Source: Gemmatimonadota bacterium
Lineage (GTDB): Bacteria > Gemmatimonadota > Gemmatimonadetes > Longimicrobiales > Gaopeijiaceae
Direction: 5' to 3'
Assembly (NCBI GenBank): GCA_024638395.1
Contig: JAHEKK010000157.1
Coordinates: 1-7,220 of the forward strand
Length of the DNA: 7,220 bases
Translations under genes and position numbers: made by a program
Notes under the pieces: model-generated
Database searches by the model: none
Told to the model about the DNA's origin: nothing
What the model saw: the letters and a program-made list of their open reading frames with translations, nothing else
Shown: positions 1 to 6,007 of the stretch, piece after piece
Layout of the letters: every line of letters starts with the position of its first letter
How positions within the stretch are numbered: the stretch's first letter is position 1

Positions 1-1
1 A

Positions 2-1279
2 GGGCAGATCCACGAGGCGGTCCGGTTGCTCCGCAATCGCATCATGGGCTCCCTGGCTATCTCCACGGATCAGCGCTTCGTCGATGGTCCTACGTTGACG
101 ACCGCGCCTCCCACTTTCGCATCCTACCGGGATTTCGACCGGGGCATCGACCGCTTCCTGGCGCAGGACTACGCTGAGGCTTCCGGGCTGTTCCATTCAG
201 CCTGGAGCAAGGACACCACGTTCCTGGTTTCGCGCGTCTATGAGGCCCGGGCCCTTTTCAACCAGTCCCGGTACGAAGCCGCAGACGAGACGCTGGACTT
301 CATCGAGGCCCGGGATGGCCGGTTGAGCGAATACGCCGCTCTGGAGGTGGAGTTCCTCCGGGCGGCTCGGGCCGGAGACGGCGCCCGTGCACTGGAGCTG
401 TCGGAGGCGGCCGCGGCCCTCGGTCCCAATTCTCGGGCGGGCTGGAACCACGCCGCGATGGCCGTGCAGCTCAATCGGCCCCGGGAGGCCATTCGAACCC
501 TGCTCGCCATCGACCCCGACCGAGGCGCGATGAGGGGCTGGGCCCAGTATTGGACGCAGCTGGCACATGCCAGCCACCTCCTTGGGGACTATGCGGGTGA
601 AGAGGGATATGCACGGGAGATGTGGCGCCGACACCCGGAGCGGCGGGTGGCGACGGTCCTGATTGCACGTTCCCTGGCAGCGGCAGGGGGTGGAGAGCCC
701 CTTCAGGCGGCCCTGGACGAGTTCCGCATCCTTCCGCCACTCACCTACTGGTCCTACGGTGCCGCAGCCACCACGGCCGGCCTGGAGCTGGTCCACCACG
801 GCCAGCCCGTCGAGGGGAATCGCATGCTGGAGCACGCGGTGGAGTGGCTCCGCACCGAACTGACGGTCGAACCCGGCGACCGGGCGTTCCGGTACTGGCT
901 TGCCATGGCTCAATACGGGCTCCAGCGGTGGGACGAGGCCCTCGTGACCCTGGAGGCCTTGGCGGCCGACTTCCCCGAGCGGGGGAACTACCAGGACTTC
1001 CACGCCCTGGCCGTTGCTCGCACCACGGGAGACCGAGAGGCGGCTCTTCGAGCGGCCGACGATCCCGATGCCGCCCATCAGCGGGGTGATCATCTCGCGT
1101 ACCGGGCCCGCCTCGAGTCGATCCTCGGCGACCCGGATCGGGCGATTTCGCTGTTGAGCGAGGCCGTGGAGCGTGGAGTGGACGACTTCTCCTGGCTGCA
1201 TGCCCGAGCGCACTACGACCTGCTGCCGCTTCATGAAGAGAGAGACTTCCAGCGCTTGATGGCCCCGGGAGGGTCCTGA
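2..1279 (+). CDS. TPR-repeat protein, C-terminal part (5' end outside window); probable TolB/FlgO-like or Ser/Thr-kinase-linked TPR protein
   Basis: The frame is open from the first codon of the window, giving 425 visible residues and a TGA stop. A TTG at base 26 could formally start a protein, but the residues on both sides (LLRNRIMGSLAISTDQRF) look like the linker that joins a TolB/FlgO-like domain to a TPR array in large signalling proteins. I therefore read it as a truncated gene. The visible part is almost entirely helical hairpins of TPR type, rich in Ala, Leu, Arg and Glu, with typical turns such as LLGDYAGEEGYAREMW and LAMAQYGLQRWDEALVTLEAL. The C-terminus (LLPLHEERDFQRLMAP) matches the usual end of that family, where the last helix describes a 'row' of fixed length. 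TPR arrays mediate protein-protein contacts, so the catalytic or sensory part, if any, lies upstream. It converges on the MBL gene. The domain assignment upstream is inference; the TPR nature is fairly sure. Confidence 0.8.
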   Translation, partial: GQIHEAVRLLRNRIMGSLAISTDQRFVDGPTLTTAPPTFASYRDFDRGIDRFLAQDYAEASGLFHSAWSKDTTFLVSRVYEARALFNQSRYEAADETLDFIEARDGRLSEYAALEVEFLRAARAGDGARALELSEAAAALGPNSRAGWNHAAMAVQLNRPREAIRTLLAIDPDRGAMRGWAQYWTQLAHASHLLGDYAGEEGYAREMWRRHPERRVATVLIARSLAAAGGGEPLQAALDEFRILPPLTYWSYGAAATTAGLELVHHGQPVEGNRMLEHAVEWLRTELTVEPGDRAFRYWLAMAQYGLQRWDEALVTLEALAADFPERGNYQDFHALAVARTTGDREAALRAADDPDAAHQRGDHLAYRARLESILGDPDRAISLLSEAVERGVDDFSWLHARAHYDLLPLHEERDFQRLMAPGGS

Positions 1280-1382
1280 CGCCGAGTCCCGACGTGCCGC
1301 CGGCAGTCCCCTTGTCGTTACCCGGCCAGGTCGGTCTGTCCTCCGAGAGCGCAGTGGCTCCTGGATTGGCCAAGACGCCGGG

Positions 1383-2453
1383 TCATGAAACGTCGTTGCC
1401 GTCGAGCAGATCCCAGATGCGCTGCACGACGACGGAGGGCACCCCCGGTCCCGTGATCTGCGGGTAGTGTTCGGCGTGAGCAGTCATGTCGATTCGCTGG
1501 GCCGCTTCCTCGAATGCCAGCCCCTGGTCGTACAGGGCGCGAGCCTGATCGCTCAAATCCCGCATGTAGGCCTGCAGCCAGTCGATGCGTACCTTCCCGT
1601 TGAAGGGATTGCCGTGGCCCGGGAGAACCCATTCGAAATCCAGGGACTTGAGGTCCTCGAGCGTCTCGATCCATTCTGCGAGGTACCCGTCGCCCATATA
1701 CGGAAGACCCGGCACGAAGAGATCTCCGGAGATCAACACCCGTTCCTGAGGCAGGAACACCACCACGTCACCGCCGGTGTGGCCCCGTCCAAAGAAGAGC
1801 AACTGGATTTCCCGGTCCCCCCGGAAAAGGGTAAGTCGCTCCGAGAGGGTCGTGTTGGGCCCGGTCGGAACGAGATCTTGCTGCTCCTCCCAGTACTGCC
1901 GGAGGAATGCCAGCCGGCTCGCCACCTCCTCCCTTGTCTCCCCTGCCGCCGTGGACTCGAGCTCCGCTTCGAGCCGGGCGATCTGATCGGGGAGGGTACC
2001 CACGAAGGATTGATAGGAACGTCCCAGTGATCCACCGTCCATGAGGCGCTCCCTGGTGACCTCGTGGCCGATGACGTGGACGTCGTCGGGGTAGATCTGG
2101 TTTCCGTGTGCGTGGTCGAAGTGGAAGTGGGTGTTGACGACGTACCCCACGGGCTTTCCCGTCATCGCCTCGGCCTGGATGAGAATCGCCCGGGCGGCCG
2201 CCGGCGAGATGTGGGAGTCCACCAGAAGGAGCTCGTCATCATTGACGACGATGGCCCCGTGAGAGCCGACCGACATGGACCCCGTGCCGCGAGCGTGGAA
2301 GATGCCCGGCACGACTTCTTCGAAAGAGAAGGCCGCTTCTCCCCCGGCCTCCTGCCCCCCGGGCCCTGCAGATTCCCGGGTACTCTCCTCGGACTGGCAA
2401 CCCAGGGCGAGGGCCACTAGCGTGACGGGAAGGATCCGTTCTGGTCGGAACAC
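1383..2453 (-). CDS. MBL-fold metallo-hydrolase, predicted lipoprotein
   Basis: A 356-residue metallo-beta-lactamase-fold enzyme. All dinuclear zinc-site motifs are present: NTHFHFDH (His109, His111, Asp113, His114), GRGHTGGD (His225), SGDLF (Asp244) and PGHG (His280). A bridging Asp244 together with His280 is the pattern of glyoxalase-II/lactonase-like hydrolases rather than a class B1 beta-lactamase, so the substrate is unknown. The frame runs open to base 2696, but I start at GTG 2453. An AGGAG lies 7 bases upstream there, and the protein then begins with a short basic n-region, a hydrophobic stretch (ILPVTLVALALG) and Cys19 in a lipobox. After Cys19 comes a Ser/Glu/Gly-rich linker. This predicts export and lipid anchoring facing the periplasm. 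Between the first and second metal motifs (about residues 158-194) is a charged, probably helical insert that could cover the active site. The gene is divergent from the TPR lipoprotein gene. Fold and metal site are near certain; the lipoprotein status is likely; the function is open. Confidence 0.93.
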   Translation of the reverse strand: MFRPERILPVTLVALALGCQSEESTRESAGPGGQEAGGEAAFSFEEVVPGIFHARGTGSMSVGSHGAIVVNDDELLLVDSHISPAAARAILIQAEAMTGKPVGYVVNTHFHFDHAHGNQIYPDDVHVIGHEVTRERLMDGGSLGRSYQSFVGTLPDQIARLEAELESTAAGETREEVASRLAFLRQYWEEQQDLVPTGPNTTLSERLTLFRGDREIQLLFFGRGHTGGDVVVFLPQERVLISGDLFVPGLPYMGDGYLAEWIETLEDLKSLDFEWVLPGHGNPFNGKVRIDWLQAYMRDLSDQARALYDQGLAFEEAAQRIDMTAHAEHYPQITGPGVPSVVVQRIWDLLDGNDVS

Positions 2454-2460
2454 GGCGTGA

Positions 2461-2465
2461 CTCCT
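2461..2465 (-). promoter_or_regulatory. Ribosome binding site of the MBL gene (AGGAG)
   Basis: On the minus strand AGGAG is followed by 7 bases and then GTG at 2453-2451. This fixes the start, because the open frame continues 81 codons further upstream with no comparable site and with residues that do not look like the family. Confidence 0.75.
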
Positions 2466-2491
2466 GACGTTGAGCTTGGGGTTGGCCGCCG

Positions 2492-2520
2492 ATGTTACGA
2501 TGCCGAAGGGGCTGTGGCCA
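2492..2520 (-). promoter_or_regulatory. Weak sigma70-like promoter candidate for the MBL gene
   Basis: On the minus strand TGGCCA (bases 2515-2520, 4 of 6 to TTGACA) and TAACAT (2492-2497, 4 of 6 to TATAAT) are separated by exactly 17 bases. This would give a leader of about 30 bases before the GTG start. The -35-like hexamer falls inside the left arm of the palindrome at 2514-2541, as expected if a repressor binds there. Matches of this quality arise by chance, so this is only a candidate. I found no convincing promoter for the rightward TPR gene. Confidence 0.25.
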
Positions 2521-2541
2521 TCCGGCGCAGCGGGTGGCCAC
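2514..2541. promoter_or_regulatory. Imperfect 28-bp palindrome, putative operator in the divergent intergenic region
   Basis: The arms are GTGGCCATCCG (2514-2524) and CGGGTGGCCAC (2531-2541), complementary at 10 of 11 positions around a 6-base centre. Each arm contains the self-complementary hexamer TGGCCA, and the two copies are 20 bp apart, about two helical turns. It lies 61 bases upstream of the MBL start and 153 bases upstream of the TPR lipoprotein start. Its position between two divergent genes suggests a binding site for a dimeric regulator. As RNA on the plus strand, the single mismatch would be a U-G wobble, so a leader hairpin is the alternative reading. The symmetry is seen; the function is inferred. 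Confidence 0.45.
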
Positions 2542-2574
2542 CAAGAGTGGGAAGGGCGAGTGGCGGTCGCCTGA

Positions 2575-2596
2575 GCCGATCGGCCCCGGATTCCGG
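2575..2596. repeat. Two adjacent short palindromes in the divergent region
   Basis: GCCGATCGGC (2575-2584) is a perfect 10-bp palindrome. One base further on, CCGGATTCCGG (2586-2596) is a perfect 11-bp palindrome with a single central base. Together with the larger dyad at 2514-2541 they make this gap unusually rich in symmetry. In GC-rich DNA short palindromes are common, so a regulatory role is only possible. Confidence 0.3.
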
Positions 2597-2683
2597 TCCT
2601 TCTCAGTGGGACCCATCGCCAATCCGCGTGGGGGGTCGTCAAACGGCCGGTGGGGCCCGCGGGGTAACGGACCACGCACGGCT

Positions 2684-2688
2684 GGAGG
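2684..2688 (+). promoter_or_regulatory. Ribosome binding site of the TPR lipoprotein gene (GGAGG)
   Basis: GGAGG is followed by 6 bases and then ATG at 2695. This supports that start over the second in-frame ATG at 2713, which has no purine-rich site at a suitable distance. Confidence 0.75.
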
Positions 2689-2694
2689 CAGGTC

Positions 2695-4335
2695 ATGAAT
2701 GAATCGTGGGGTATGTGGAGGCTCTGCGTCGGGGCCGCGGCGTGCCTTTCCGTTGGCTGCGGAGCGGACGGAGGGAGCGAAGGCGCTCCGACCGGAGGAC
2801 CCGAGTTGCCCCTCTACACCAACCTCGGCGATCACGGCCGGGACGTCACCACCTCCAGTGACGAAGCCCAGGCCTATTTCAACCAGGGGCTCCGCCTCCA
2901 GTATGCATTCAACCACGCAGAGGCCGTCCGCTCCTACGAGGCAGCCCTCGCCCTCGATCCCGCTTGCGCCATGTGTTGGTGGGGGATCGCCCTGGCACTG
3001 GGCCCGAACGTGAATGCCCCCATGGAGCCTGAAGCCGGCGCAACCGCGTTTGCGGCGGTGGGCCGGGCCAGAGAGCGGCTGGAGGGGACGACGGCGGCGG
3101 AACGGGCTCTCGTAGAGGCCCTGGCCCTCAGGTACGGTCGGGATCCCTCCGTGGATCGCCTCCGGCTCGACAGTGCCTACGCCGGCGCGATGGCGGAGGC
3201 AGCAGAAGGTTTCCCGGAGGACGCCGACGTTTTGACCCTCTATGCGGCCTCCATGATGAACCTGAGACCCTGGGACTACTGGTCGGGGGGCTATGGCGAC
3301 CGCCGCCCGAACCCCGGGACAGAGGGACTGCTCGACGCCCTGGAGAGGGCTCTCGAACTGGCGCCCGACCACCCTGGCGCGTGTCACTACTTCATCCACG
3401 CCGTCGAAGCCGCTTATGCCAGGAGGGCCGAGGCGTGCGCGGAGCGCCTGGCCGCCCTGATGCCGGGTGCGGGGCACATCGTCCACATGCCGGGCCACAT
3501 CTACATCCGGGTGGGCCGGTACGCCGACGCAGTGCGGGCGAACGAGCACGCGGTGCACTCCGACGAAACGTATATCGCGGATCAGAACCCGATGGGGGTC
3601 TATCCTGCGGCGTACTACCCCCACAACTACCACTTCATGGCCTTTGCGGCCACCATGGCCGGCATGTCGGGCAAAGCCATCGAGGCTTCCGGCATCGTGG
3701 CTCCCAAGGTCCCGAAGTCTGTGGCCCTCGACGTCTATTGGATTCAAAACGCCGTGGTCCTCCCTCACCTGACGGGCGTCAGCTTCGGCCGATGGGCGGA
3801 GGTGCTCGAACTGGAAATGCCCGACCCCGAGCTTCACCAGGCGACAGCGATGGCCCTTTACGCCACCGGAACCGCCTACGCCGCGCTGGGCCGCTTCGAC
3901 GAGGCCCTGGAGGCCCAAGAACGGCTGAGAGACCTCGTCACGTCGTCGGACCCTGAAGGCGCAAACCCCGTCTTGGCGATTGCCGGGCTTGCCCTCGCGG
4001 GAGAGATCGCCCTGCGGAGGGGCGAGCCCGACGAGGCTGCTGCCCGGTTCCGAGAGGCCGTTGCGGTGGAGGATGGGATGCTCTACGAGGAGCCTCCGCT
4101 GTGGTACTATCCCATGCGCCACTCGCTGGGTCACGCACTCCTGGTTGGCGGGCGTGGCGCGGAAGCCGAAGCCGTGTATCGGGAAGACCTGCTCCGCTTC
4201 CCCGAGAACGGATGGTCCCTCCACGGTTTGGCCTCGAGCCTGGGGGCCCAAGGGAAGGAAGCCGGGGCGGTTTGGGAGCGCTTCACATCCGCCTGGAGGG
4301 AGGCCGACGTGGAGCTGGCCGGATCGCGGTTCTAG
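2695..4335 (+). CDS. TPR-repeat lipoprotein with conserved His/aromatic motifs, function unknown
   Basis: A 546-residue protein. Residues 1-22 form a signal peptide ending in a lipobox (LSVGC, Cys22), followed by a Gly-rich linker, so it should be a periplasm-facing or outer-membrane lipoprotein. The mature part is a TPR array beginning near residue 56 (EAQAYFNQGLRLQYAFNHAE) and ending near residue 535. It belongs to a widespread family of uncharacterised TPR proteins recognisable by CAMCWWGIALALGPN (91-105), CHYFIHAVE (230-238), GHIVHMPGHIYIRVGRY (260-276) and YYPHNYHF (307-314). The dense His, Tyr and Met content of these segments is unusual for a pure scaffold TPR and hints at a ligand or metal pocket; that is inference. 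Cys91 and Cys94 form a CxxC-like pair. The ATG start has a good GGAGG. The gene is divergent from the MBL lipoprotein gene, with which it may share regulation, and convergent with the FG-GAP gene. Family membership is confident; the biochemical role is not known to me. Confidence 0.9.
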   Translation: MNESWGMWRLCVGAAACLSVGCGADGGSEGAPTGGPELPLYTNLGDHGRDVTTSSDEAQAYFNQGLRLQYAFNHAEAVRSYEAALALDPACAMCWWGIALALGPNVNAPMEPEAGATAFAAVGRARERLEGTTAAERALVEALALRYGRDPSVDRLRLDSAYAGAMAEAAEGFPEDADVLTLYAASMMNLRPWDYWSGGYGDRRPNPGTEGLLDALERALELAPDHPGACHYFIHAVEAAYARRAEACAERLAALMPGAGHIVHMPGHIYIRVGRYADAVRANEHAVHSDETYIADQNPMGVYPAAYYPHNYHFMAFAATMAGMSGKAIEASGIVAPKVPKSVALDVYWIQNAVVLPHLTGVSFGRWAEVLELEMPDPELHQATAMALYATGTAYAALGRFDEALEAQERLRDLVTSSDPEGANPVLAIAGLALAGEIALRRGEPDEAAARFREAVAVEDGMLYEEPPLWYYPMRHSLGHALLVGGRGAEAEAVYREDLLRFPENGWSLHGLASSLGAQGKEAGAVWERFTSAWREADVELAGSRF

Positions 4336-4388
4336 GTCCGGGCCGGGCCCCCTGGGGACGGGCTGCCCCCCTCGGCCTTCCACTCGCA

Positions 4389-4414
4389 CGGGACCGGGGA
4401 TCTATCGGGTCCCG
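4389..4414. repeat. Inverted repeat over the FG-GAP stop codon, possible weak bidirectional terminator
   Basis: CGGGACC (4389-4395) and GGTCCCG (4408-4414) are perfectly complementary, 7 bp, with a 12-base loop that contains the TAG stop of the leftward gene (bases 4404-4402). It sits between two convergent genes, where a terminator is expected. There is no T-run on either side, so it is not a standard intrinsic terminator. Confidence 0.3.
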
Positions 4415-5898
4415 GGGCCTCTAAGGACCTGTCCACCCTCGACGATGGTGACGACACGATCGGCCTCGAGGCTCCCCAGTCGGGTGACTTCACCCGACGG
4501 CCACCGCACCAGCAGGGAGTCCACCCCGGGCGCCGCTCCGAGCCCGAAGTGGAGGCGAGGCTCGTTCTGGCCGGCATAGCCCGTGGAGGCTCCGAGCCAT
4601 CGGTGCAGCCAGCGCGTGCTGCCCGCTGCATCGCGGACCATGACCGCTACGTGTCCCCCGACTCCCATCCGGTTGGATGACACTCCTCGGAGTTCGACCA
4701 TGAGCCAGTGCCGCCCGGAGATCCGGTTCTCGTAGAGGCGATCGGCCGACCCTGCTCCTCCCCAATTGGCCACGAAGACGTCGAGGTCGCCATCCCCGTC
4801 GTAATCCGCGCTGGCCACGGCCGCCGAGGTGTCCGCGTGGGTCGCAAGCACGCCCTCGTCGTACAGGTGGAACGCTCCGCCCGGGGCTCCGAGCCAGAGC
4901 CGGTTGAACATGTCCGGGGCCGGAGTGCCGCTGCCCAGGAACAGGTCGATCGCGCCATCCAGGTCGAAGTCGCCCCAGACGTGTCCCTTGGACGCCGCAC
5001 TCTGAAGGGCACCACCGAGCTCGACCGAGGTGAGTCGCCCGCTTGGCCCGCCCAAGAAGAGGGTGTTTGTCGCGTCGAAGTTGGCGACGAAAACGTCCTG
5101 AAAGCCATCGGCATTCACGTCGGCGGCGGATATGCCGTATCCATAGGCCTGGTCTTGGTGAAGCGGCGAGGTCGTGTCGGCTGCCAGGTCCATGCTCCCC
5201 CGGTTGCGCAGCAGCACGTTCCGCTCTCGGGCATTGGCGATCATGAGCTCGGGGAGTAGGTCGCCATCCAGGTCGGCCCAGACGCACGCTCGTGAACTGC
5301 CCGATCCCACGGCCGTGCCGGGAAGGCGCACCGCTTCGAAAGCCCACGCCCCGAGACCGCGGAACAGTTGGTTTCCCTGTTCCCGGTAACCGACGAGGAA
5401 CGCGTCCAGGTGACCGTCGGCGTCCACGTCAGCCCAACACGCCATGGACGCGGAGCTGACCCGGCCCTGGAACGGATCTTCTGCCCGCCTTGCCAGCGAT
5501 CCATTCCGGTTCTCGAAGAACGCCGAACCCGCTCCGAGCCTGCCGACGGCGTGCAAGTCGAGGTCGCCATCGCCGTCCACGTCGATCCAGGCCACACCCT
5601 CCCACCCGGCGGGCGGCGCTAGATCGGCGGCCGAGGCCTCTTCGACGAACGTGCCGTTTTGGTTCCTGTAGAGGGCGTTGCGTTGGTCGGGCGCCTCGTA
5701 CGTCGGATGCGTCACGAACAGGTCGGGATCCCCGTCCCCGTCATAGTCTCCCCAGGCGGCTCCCCGGGAGACCCCCCGGAAGTCCGCGACGGCCCCATCC
5801 GTGACCTCTTGGAAGAGCGGCCCCGGATCGGGCGCCGCACACCCGGCGTGGATCAGCAAGGCTCCCAGCCCCATGATCGCGTGTCGACCCGACTTCAC
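4402..5898 (-). CDS. FG-GAP/VCBS seven-repeat beta-propeller protein with ASPIC/UnbV C-terminal domain (CRTAC1-like)
   Basis: A 498-residue exported protein. Seven calcium-loop repeats of the DxDxDG type occur at residues 51-59, 106-114, 157-165, 209-217, 260-268, 310-318 and 365-373 (for example DYDGDGDPD and DVNADGFQD). Each is followed by a strand of the kind LFV or VFVAN, which fits a complete seven-bladed propeller. Residues about 409-486 form an ASPIC/UnbV domain (NRMGVGGHV, GASTGYAGQNEPRLHFGLG, VRWPSGEV). Family members are secreted or surface proteins thought to bind ligands or partners; no enzyme site is visible. The fourth loop (DLDGDLLPE) lacks the Gly and ends in Glu, so it may bind calcium poorly. 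I start at GTG 5898: GGAGG lies 7 bases upstream and the result is a short basic then hydrophobic leader ending at Cys20. The Cys is preceded by HAG, a non-standard lipobox, so a lipid anchor is likely but not certain. It lies downstream of mtfA in the same direction. Confidence 0.92.
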   Translation of the reverse strand: MKSGRHAIMGLGALLIHAGCAAPDPGPLFQEVTDGAVADFRGVSRGAAWGDYDGDGDPDLFVTHPTYEAPDQRNALYRNQNGTFVEEASAADLAPPAGWEGVAWIDVDGDGDLDLHAVGRLGAGSAFFENRNGSLARRAEDPFQGRVSSASMACWADVDADGHLDAFLVGYREQGNQLFRGLGAWAFEAVRLPGTAVGSGSSRACVWADLDGDLLPELMIANARERNVLLRNRGSMDLAADTTSPLHQDQAYGYGISAADVNADGFQDVFVANFDATNTLFLGGPSGRLTSVELGGALQSAASKGHVWGDFDLDGAIDLFLGSGTPAPDMFNRLWLGAPGGAFHLYDEGVLATHADTSAAVASADYDGDGDLDVFVANWGGAGSADRLYENRISGRHWLMVELRGVSSNRMGVGGHVAVMVRDAAGSTRWLHRWLGASTGYAGQNEPRLHFGLGAAPGVDSLLVRWPSGEVTRLGSLEADRVVTIVEGGQVLRGPGTR

Positions 5899-5905
5899 CA
5901 CTACC

Positions 5906-5910
5906 CCTCC
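5906..5910 (-). promoter_or_regulatory. Ribosome binding site of the FG-GAP gene (GGAGG)
   Basis: On the minus strand GGAGG is followed by GGTAGTG and then the GTG at 5898-5896. The spacing of 7 bases decides between two tandem GTG codons (5901 and 5898) and the upstream open frame that reaches 5964. The later in-frame ATG at 5874 has no such site and would remove the basic part of the signal peptide. Confidence 0.7.
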
Positions 5911-5927
5911 CGTAACGGATCTGCGGA

Positions 5928-5960
5928 CTGGCGTCGCCGACGCCAGGCGCCGAACTCGGC
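5928..5960. repeat. Two back-to-back hairpins between mtfA and the FG-GAP gene
   Basis: CTGGCGTC (5928-5935) and GACGCCAG (5939-5946) form a perfect 8-bp stem with a 3-base loop. Two bases away, GCCG and CGGC (5949-5952 and 5957-5960) form a 4-bp stem with a 4-base loop. The strong hairpin ends 29 bases before the GTG of the FG-GAP gene. No T-run follows on the minus strand, so it is not a simple intrinsic terminator. An operator, an mRNA-stabilising or processing stem, or a leader structure would all fit. Confidence 0.45.
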
Positions 5961-6007
5961 ACATGGTCGAAAACTACAGCTACCGGGGCTCGGGCTCAGA
6001 GTCCGGG

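Noticed and set aside
26..28. TTG as the start of the first gene
   Set aside because: A GAGG lies 8 bases upstream, but the residues around it belong to the linker of a longer multidomain protein and the frame is open to the window edge.
197..1234. 345-codon open frame on the minus strand, opposite the first TPR gene
   Set aside because: Antisense shadow: low-complexity composition, no recognisable motif, and the plus-strand frame reads as a coherent TPR protein.
1295..1305. Small hairpin TGCC-GCC-GGCA in the gap between the first TPR gene and the MBL gene, considered as a terminator
   Set aside because: Only a 4-bp stem and no real T-run after it. Such stems are expected by chance at this base composition.
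2454..2696. N-terminal extension of the MBL frame across the intergenic region
   Set aside because: The extra 81 codons are Arg/Pro/Trp-rich and unlike the family, and they would bury the signal peptide. The GTG at 2453 has AGGAG at the right distance.
2239..4389. 716-codon open frame on the minus strand, opposite the TPR lipoprotein gene
   Set aside because: It is the mirror of a real gene in GC-rich DNA. Its translation is an Arg/Gly/Val/His-rich string with no domain, signal or repeat, and it also runs through the divergent control region and into the MBL gene in another frame. The plus-strand gene has a good start, ribosome site and family motifs.
4470..5347. Long alternative frames within the FG-GAP gene, and plus-strand frames opposite it
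   Set aside because: They arise from the repeated Asp/Gly codons (GAC, GGC) of the calcium loops read in other frames, and have no independent start signals or motifs.
5899..5964. N-terminal extension of the FG-GAP frame to base 5964
   Set aside because: It would put 22 residues with many Arg before the signal peptide. The GTG at 5898 has GGAGG 7 bases upstream.
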